From: an uncultured Collinsella sp.
Lineage (GTDB): Bacteria; Actinomycetota; Coriobacteriia; Coriobacteriales; Coriobacteriaceae
Direction of reading: 5' to 3'
Length of the DNA: 64,000 nt
NCBI GenBank assembly: GCA_902470365.1
Contig: CABRFZ010000003.1
Span: forward strand, 47,500 to 111,499
Shown here: positions 61,161 to 64,000 of the stretch, one piece after another
Numbering within the stretch: the stretch's first letter is position 1
How the letters are laid out: every line of letters begins with the position of its first letter
Made by a program: the position numbers and the translations under genes
Notes under the pieces: model-generated
Database searches by the model: none
What the model was told of the DNA's origin: nothing
Seen by the model: only the letters and a program-made list of their open reading frames with translations

Positions 61161-61594
61161 AGACGCCCAGTCTGGGGGCAAACGATAGGAAAGCAATCAA
61201 ACGAGAGGCCGTTCCAAAAGAATCCGGCGGTGCCGGATGCTTCGGGCAAAACCTTCCGCAAATCGGTAAGGTCTTCCATCAACTTGCTCCAGCCCTCGCC
61301 CGGAGTCCGCTGCGCGGTAATGCAAAAACTCGGCATCCCTCGCATTCGCATTACCGCTCCGCTCTCGCTGCAGCGAATTTCTAACACTCAGCATTCTTCG
61401 CGTTAAAAAATCGCTTCCGCTCACGGTCTCCGCTGACACTACGACACCGCGAAGCCTTTCGCTCGAAACGAGGCCTCTCATTTCGTGTCTACGCTACGCT
61501 CCGCCCAATCGCCGTCCCGGTGATTGCAAGATGACTGTGGGTGGCATTTTTGTGGGCCCATCCGGACCCCGAAAACACCACGCCACAGACCTTG
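61161..61594. other. Non-coding stretch before the mob genes
   Basis: No gene is convincing in any frame. It holds several short complementary pieces (for example CGAGAGGCC near 61200 and GGCCTCTC near 61470). Together with the hairpin array that follows, it is the likely transfer-origin region. Confidence 0.5.
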
Positions 61595-61746
61595 CTTATC
61601 GCCTGCTACGGCGATAAGGTTGTTGCGAAGTTGAAACTTCGCGATGAAGAATCGCGGAGACGATTCTTCATTGGAACGACGCCAGTCGTTCCTCATCAAG
61701 GGAAAGCGAATCGCATAGCAGGTTTTGATCGGAGGCCTCTCCGATC
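61595..61746. other. Array of five perfect hairpins, candidate oriT
   Basis: In 152 bases: CTTATCGC (61595), GCGAAGTT (61625), ATGAAGAATCG (61644), GGAACGAC (61673) and GATCGGAG (61727), each followed after 2-8 bases by its exact complement. Unrelated arm sequences, placed directly before mobC. Relaxase and MobC binding sites are the likely explanation. Confidence 0.65.
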
Positions 61747-61770
61747 GCTGGTTCGTTTTCCGGAGGAATC

Positions 61771-62313
61771 ATGAGTAGGCTCCGCCCGCACACCGTCAAG
61801 GCGTCTCTTTCAAATGACGAGAAGAAAGCCATCGCTGCAATCGCAAAGCGACATGAGATGAGCGAGGCGGAACTCATCCGCTTCGCTTTGTGCAATGCCG
61901 ACGATCTCGATATCGATTTTGGTTTTTCGGAAATCGCTGACCAGAAATTCCGAACCGATGACATTCACGTCCGGGTCTCGCCGGAAGAAAAAAAGAAAAT
62001 TGAAAGCAATGCTGATTCCCTCGATATGACTGTCAGTGCGTATGCACGTCGCGTACTGCTCAAAGGGAATGTCGAGAAAATCGATGTCGATCGGGCGTCG
62101 ATCGACAAGATCTATCACGAACTTTTGAAGGAAGGAACAAACCTCAATCAGCTGATGTATTTTGTGAACGCCCAGGGGCTTCCTGCGTACAACGAGAAAG
62201 CTGTTTTCCGCGCACTCGAAAAGGTTTACCAAGTTGGGCGTAAGCTGGATCGTTTTATCGACGAGTTTGAGAAGCGCTATTTCGTCGGCGGTGATCAAAA
62301 TGACCGTCATTAA
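61771..62313 (+). CDS. MobC-like relaxosome protein with two ribbon-helix-helix segments
   Basis: 180 residues; CGGAGG precedes ATG 61771. The C-terminal half has the MobC signature (EGTNLNQLMYFVNAQGLPAY). Two similar RHH-like segments occur in tandem: KASLSNDEKKAIAAIAKRHE at about 10 and HVRVSPEEKKKIESNADSLD at about 68. MobC proteins bind oriT and help open it for the relaxase. It overlaps the relaxase gene by 14 bases. Confidence 0.85.
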   Translation: MSRLRPHTVKASLSNDEKKAIAAIAKRHEMSEAELIRFALCNADDLDIDFGFSEIADQKFRTDDIHVRVSPEEKKKIESNADSLDMTVSAYARRVLLKGNVEKIDVDRASIDKIYHELLKEGTNLNQLMYFVNAQGLPAYNEKAVFRALEKVYQVGRKLDRFIDEFEKRYFVGGDQNDRH

Positions 62314-63499
62314 GCAGAAAAGCATATCGAGCGAGCGCTACGCAAAGAACGTCCGCAAATACATCAACGGAAAAGATGCGATTGCGCGTGGTGGCTGGAA
62401 CATCGAATGGAGCGACCGCTGGTTTTCGAAAATGGATAGAACCAGAAAGGTTTTCCATCACGACAAGCCGTCGAGAGCCGGAGCCAAAAACGTAATCCTG
62501 CTACACCAGATCCTCGCGTTTCTTCCGGAAGAATGCTCATGCAACGGAGGCAAGATGACCCCCGATGCATGTCTGGCCTATGCGGAGCAATGGCTTGCGA
62601 AGCACTATCCGCATCAACAGGTGATTCTCGCGCTGCACGAGGAGAGCGACAAAGCGGGAAAACGGTTCGCGGTCCATATGGCAATCAACCGGACAAACCT
62701 TGATACCGGCAAGCGTTGCGACATCGGCGGTCGCAAGGGAAAGTACGAACGCGCTGCATGGGTTCGTGAAATGGACGAGGCCTGGAATCTCGCTCAGCTC
62801 GAAAAGGGAAAGAAGAATTCGAAGATTCGAGATCGACAGCCGCGCGATATTGAAAAGGAGATTGTCGATCGTGGTGAGTACAGTTATAAAAACAATCTGC
62901 GTGAGCTGATCCATATTGCGATTGACGAAGGTCGCGTAAAGAATATGGAGCAATTCAAAAAGCTACTTGCCTCATGGGGCGTAGACATTTTCATCAAGAA
63001 CAATCGAGTCTATGCGACAGATCTCGATATCAAAGAGGCCGGCAATCCGAAGTGCACTTTCAACCTGACCCGTCTTGACGGGCGGTTTGCGGTCAAGCAA
63101 CTTGAGGCGGCCTTTAAAAATAACGTGCTGGAAGCCGAGCGAGCCCTTCCTTATGAGAGGCGTTGCGAGATTTACATTCAACGGCTTAAGAAAGCGTATT
63201 CGGCGTGGGCCGAGCAGGCAAAGGCGAGCAAGGGCGTCGCCTACAATCTCTTCCCTAAGTTCATCGCACCGAAGTGCGATGAAGATCTGCTCGAGGATCC
63301 GGCGGTTCGTGATGAGCTTCTTGCCCGGCGCGGTTACGCAAGGGAGATTCGCAACCGTTACGCCGGCGCCGTTCCCGATGCTGGCGATGACCGCGTTCGC
63401 GCCGCAGGCCGAGCCCATGGTGGCAACGTCGACATCTCGCCGCAGGTCGATCGCGCGGTCGACCGAGGCGATTACGCTCGCGGAGACACGCCTCGCTAG
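62300..63499 (+). CDS. Relaxase/mobilization nuclease (MobA/VirD2-type)
   Basis: 399 residues from ATG 62300 (GTG 62291 also possible). N-terminal relaxase domain: candidate nucleophile Tyr in SSERYAKNVRKYING (about residue 14), and the metal motif around ALHEESDKAGKRFAVHMAIN, matching the HxE..HxxxN style of MOBP enzymes with degenerate histidines. The C-terminal region is helical and basic and ends early compared with large MobA proteins, without a primase. It nicks oriT and pilots the strand. No coupling protein or T4SS gene is visible, so it would be mobilized in trans. Confidence 0.85.
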   Translation: MTVIKQKSISSERYAKNVRKYINGKDAIARGGWNIEWSDRWFSKMDRTRKVFHHDKPSRAGAKNVILLHQILAFLPEECSCNGGKMTPDACLAYAEQWLAKHYPHQQVILALHEESDKAGKRFAVHMAINRTNLDTGKRCDIGGRKGKYERAAWVREMDEAWNLAQLEKGKKNSKIRDRQPRDIEKEIVDRGEYSYKNNLRELIHIAIDEGRVKNMEQFKKLLASWGVDIFIKNNRVYATDLDIKEAGNPKCTFNLTRLDGRFAVKQLEAAFKNNVLEAERALPYERRCEIYIQRLKKAYSAWAEQAKASKGVAYNLFPKFIAPKCDEDLLEDPAVRDELLARRGYAREIRNRYAGAVPDAGDDRVRAAGRAHGGNVDISPQVDRAVDRGDYARGDTPR

Positions 63500-63615
63500 T
63501 TTTGGAAAGCCTATCGTCGGTGCCCTAGCGCGCTGCCATCCAGTGCCGATTCTTTCATGCTCGCAATTCGGCGAGGGTGAGGAGTATGAATTGATCGGGC
63601 GGGAGTCAGCCGCTC

Positions 63616-63679
63616 TGATAGAATCGTCCTTGCTGTCGGCAGCCCTCGTGCCGGGCAGAGCCCTCCATCCGATGGGAGG
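63616..63679 (+). promoter_or_regulatory. Extended -10 promoter and SD-sequestering leader of the 41-aa peptide
   Basis: TGATAGAAT (63616-63624) is an extended -10 box. In the leader, CCTCCAT (63662-63668) pairs with ATGGGAGG (63672-63679), burying the Shine-Dalgarno sequence in a hairpin. The stretch 63500-63615 shows no gene. Confidence 0.5.
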
Positions 63680-63687
63680 TGATGCCC

Positions 63688-63813
63688 ATGACCGATTTCA
63701 CCGAGCTCGTGAAGCTCCTGACCGCTACGGTCTCGCTCCTCACGGCCCTTGTCGGCCTTTCCAAGGCACTCAAGCAGGGCTCGAAGCCCAAAAAGAAAGG
63801 CCACCGTCGCTAA
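63688..63813 (+). CDS. 41-aa small membrane peptide, toxin- or bacteriocin-like
   Basis: GGGAGGTGAT gives a near-perfect ribosome site before ATG 63688. The peptide begins MTDFTELVKLLTATVSLLTA, continues with a hydrophobic LVGLSKAL and ends with a basic tail (KPKKKGHRR). One short helix plus cationic tail is the plan of type I toxins and of leaderless bacteriocins, but also of small conserved peptides of mobile elements. No antisense RNA promoter was identified with confidence. Confidence 0.6.
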   Translation: MTDFTELVKLLTATVSLLTALVGLSKALKQGSKPKKKGHRR

Positions 63814-63884
63814 GACGATGACCCAACTTCATTAAGCAACGGCTCTGCCCAGCTCTCTACAACTTGGGCTGCCGTCGGCATCAT
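63810..63884 (-). CDS. Possible 24-aa ORF convergent with the 41-aa peptide
   Basis: AGGAGGG lies 4 bases before ATG 63884. The peptide is MMPTAAQVVESWAEPLLNEV plus GSSS, ending at TAG overlapping the stop of the convergent peptide. It may be a truncated gene start or chance; 63885-64000 shows no further gene in the window. Confidence 0.3.
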   Translation of the reverse strand: MMPTAAQVVESWAEPLLNEVGSSS

Positions 63885-64000
63885 TTTACCCTCCTGACGA
63901 GCAATTCGTCCATATTTCAAAAATCAAATCCTGTTCGCGCGTGGGCCTTGATTATCAACTTCATCCGAACACCTTCCACATTCATCCGCACATGTGCGGA

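Noticed and set aside
63605..63805. Short minus-strand frames over the 41-aa peptide
   Set aside because: They overlap a plus-strand peptide with a near-perfect ribosome site and lack their own.

Overview
The window looks like a chromosome segment of a human-gut Coriobacteriia, most likely Collinsella or a close relative. This rests on high G+C, a dnaK-grpE-dnaJ-hspR cluster with a separate clpB, a 12-TM LuxR-type regulator, a mannose-family PTS with a DUF956 gene, NiaR-controlled NAD synthesis and a hyp maturation set. The species call is inference from gene content; no marker gene was aligned.

Layout. 0-3.2 kb: a three-gene sensor / histidine kinase / LuxR response-regulator operon (first gene cut by the window edge). 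3.3-7.6 kb (minus): a lipoprotein and an SPFH / zinc-ribbon cluster. 8-9.5 kb: membrane LuxR regulator. 9.7-12.8 kb (minus): MgtA Mg2+ ATPase behind a long leader containing a tiny ORF. 12.9-16.8 kb: pyrE, an EIIA-Glc-type PTS protein, a lipoprotein and a HAD phosphatase. 16.9-22.8 kb (minus): a small gene, nikR, hypF, hypC, hypD, hypE for [NiFe]-hydrogenase maturation. 23-26 kb: thioredoxin, a possible degenerate UDG-fold protein and an AgrC/AgrA-like pair. 26.3-30.2 kb: nadA-nadB-nadC-niaR behind a 44-bp palindrome. 30.4 kb: ferredoxin. 31-43.3 kb: heat-shock genes and an aconitase-family hydratase, with two small exported proteins between them. 44-46.9 kb: an AAA/DUF4143 ATPase and a membrane-anchored protein. 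47-52.4 kb: TetR and a membrane protein divergent from a large Fe-S flavoprotein, followed by hypA. 52.8-56 kb: Man-family PTS IIAB-IIC-IID and DUF956. 56.18 kb: tRNA-Arg(CCT). 56.3 kb to the end: a mobilizable element with an XRE switch, a PrgA/Sec10-like surface-exclusion protein, a lipoprotein, an oriT-like hairpin array, a MobC-like protein, a relaxase and a tiny membrane peptide.

Genes working together. The hyp genes and NikR tie nickel sensing to hydrogenase assembly; hypA sits 30 kb away, and neither hypB nor hydrogenase structural genes are in the window. NiaR closes a feedback loop on nadABC. dnaK and clpB share an identical-arm inverted repeat, so HspR probably controls both. The PTS block forms one sugar uptake operon. 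The mobile block encodes the DNA-processing side of mobilization plus a predicted exclusion protein, but no integrase or type IV secretion genes are visible.

The intergenic space is unusually rich in palindromes. One family (about 165 bp, three near-full copies and one fragment) forms several nested stems whose two arms change together between copies. A second, looser superfamily has a GGGAC-type core between interchangeable complementary arms. These covarying families, the five-hairpin array before mobC and the face-to-face XRE promoters are the most likely undescribed biology here.
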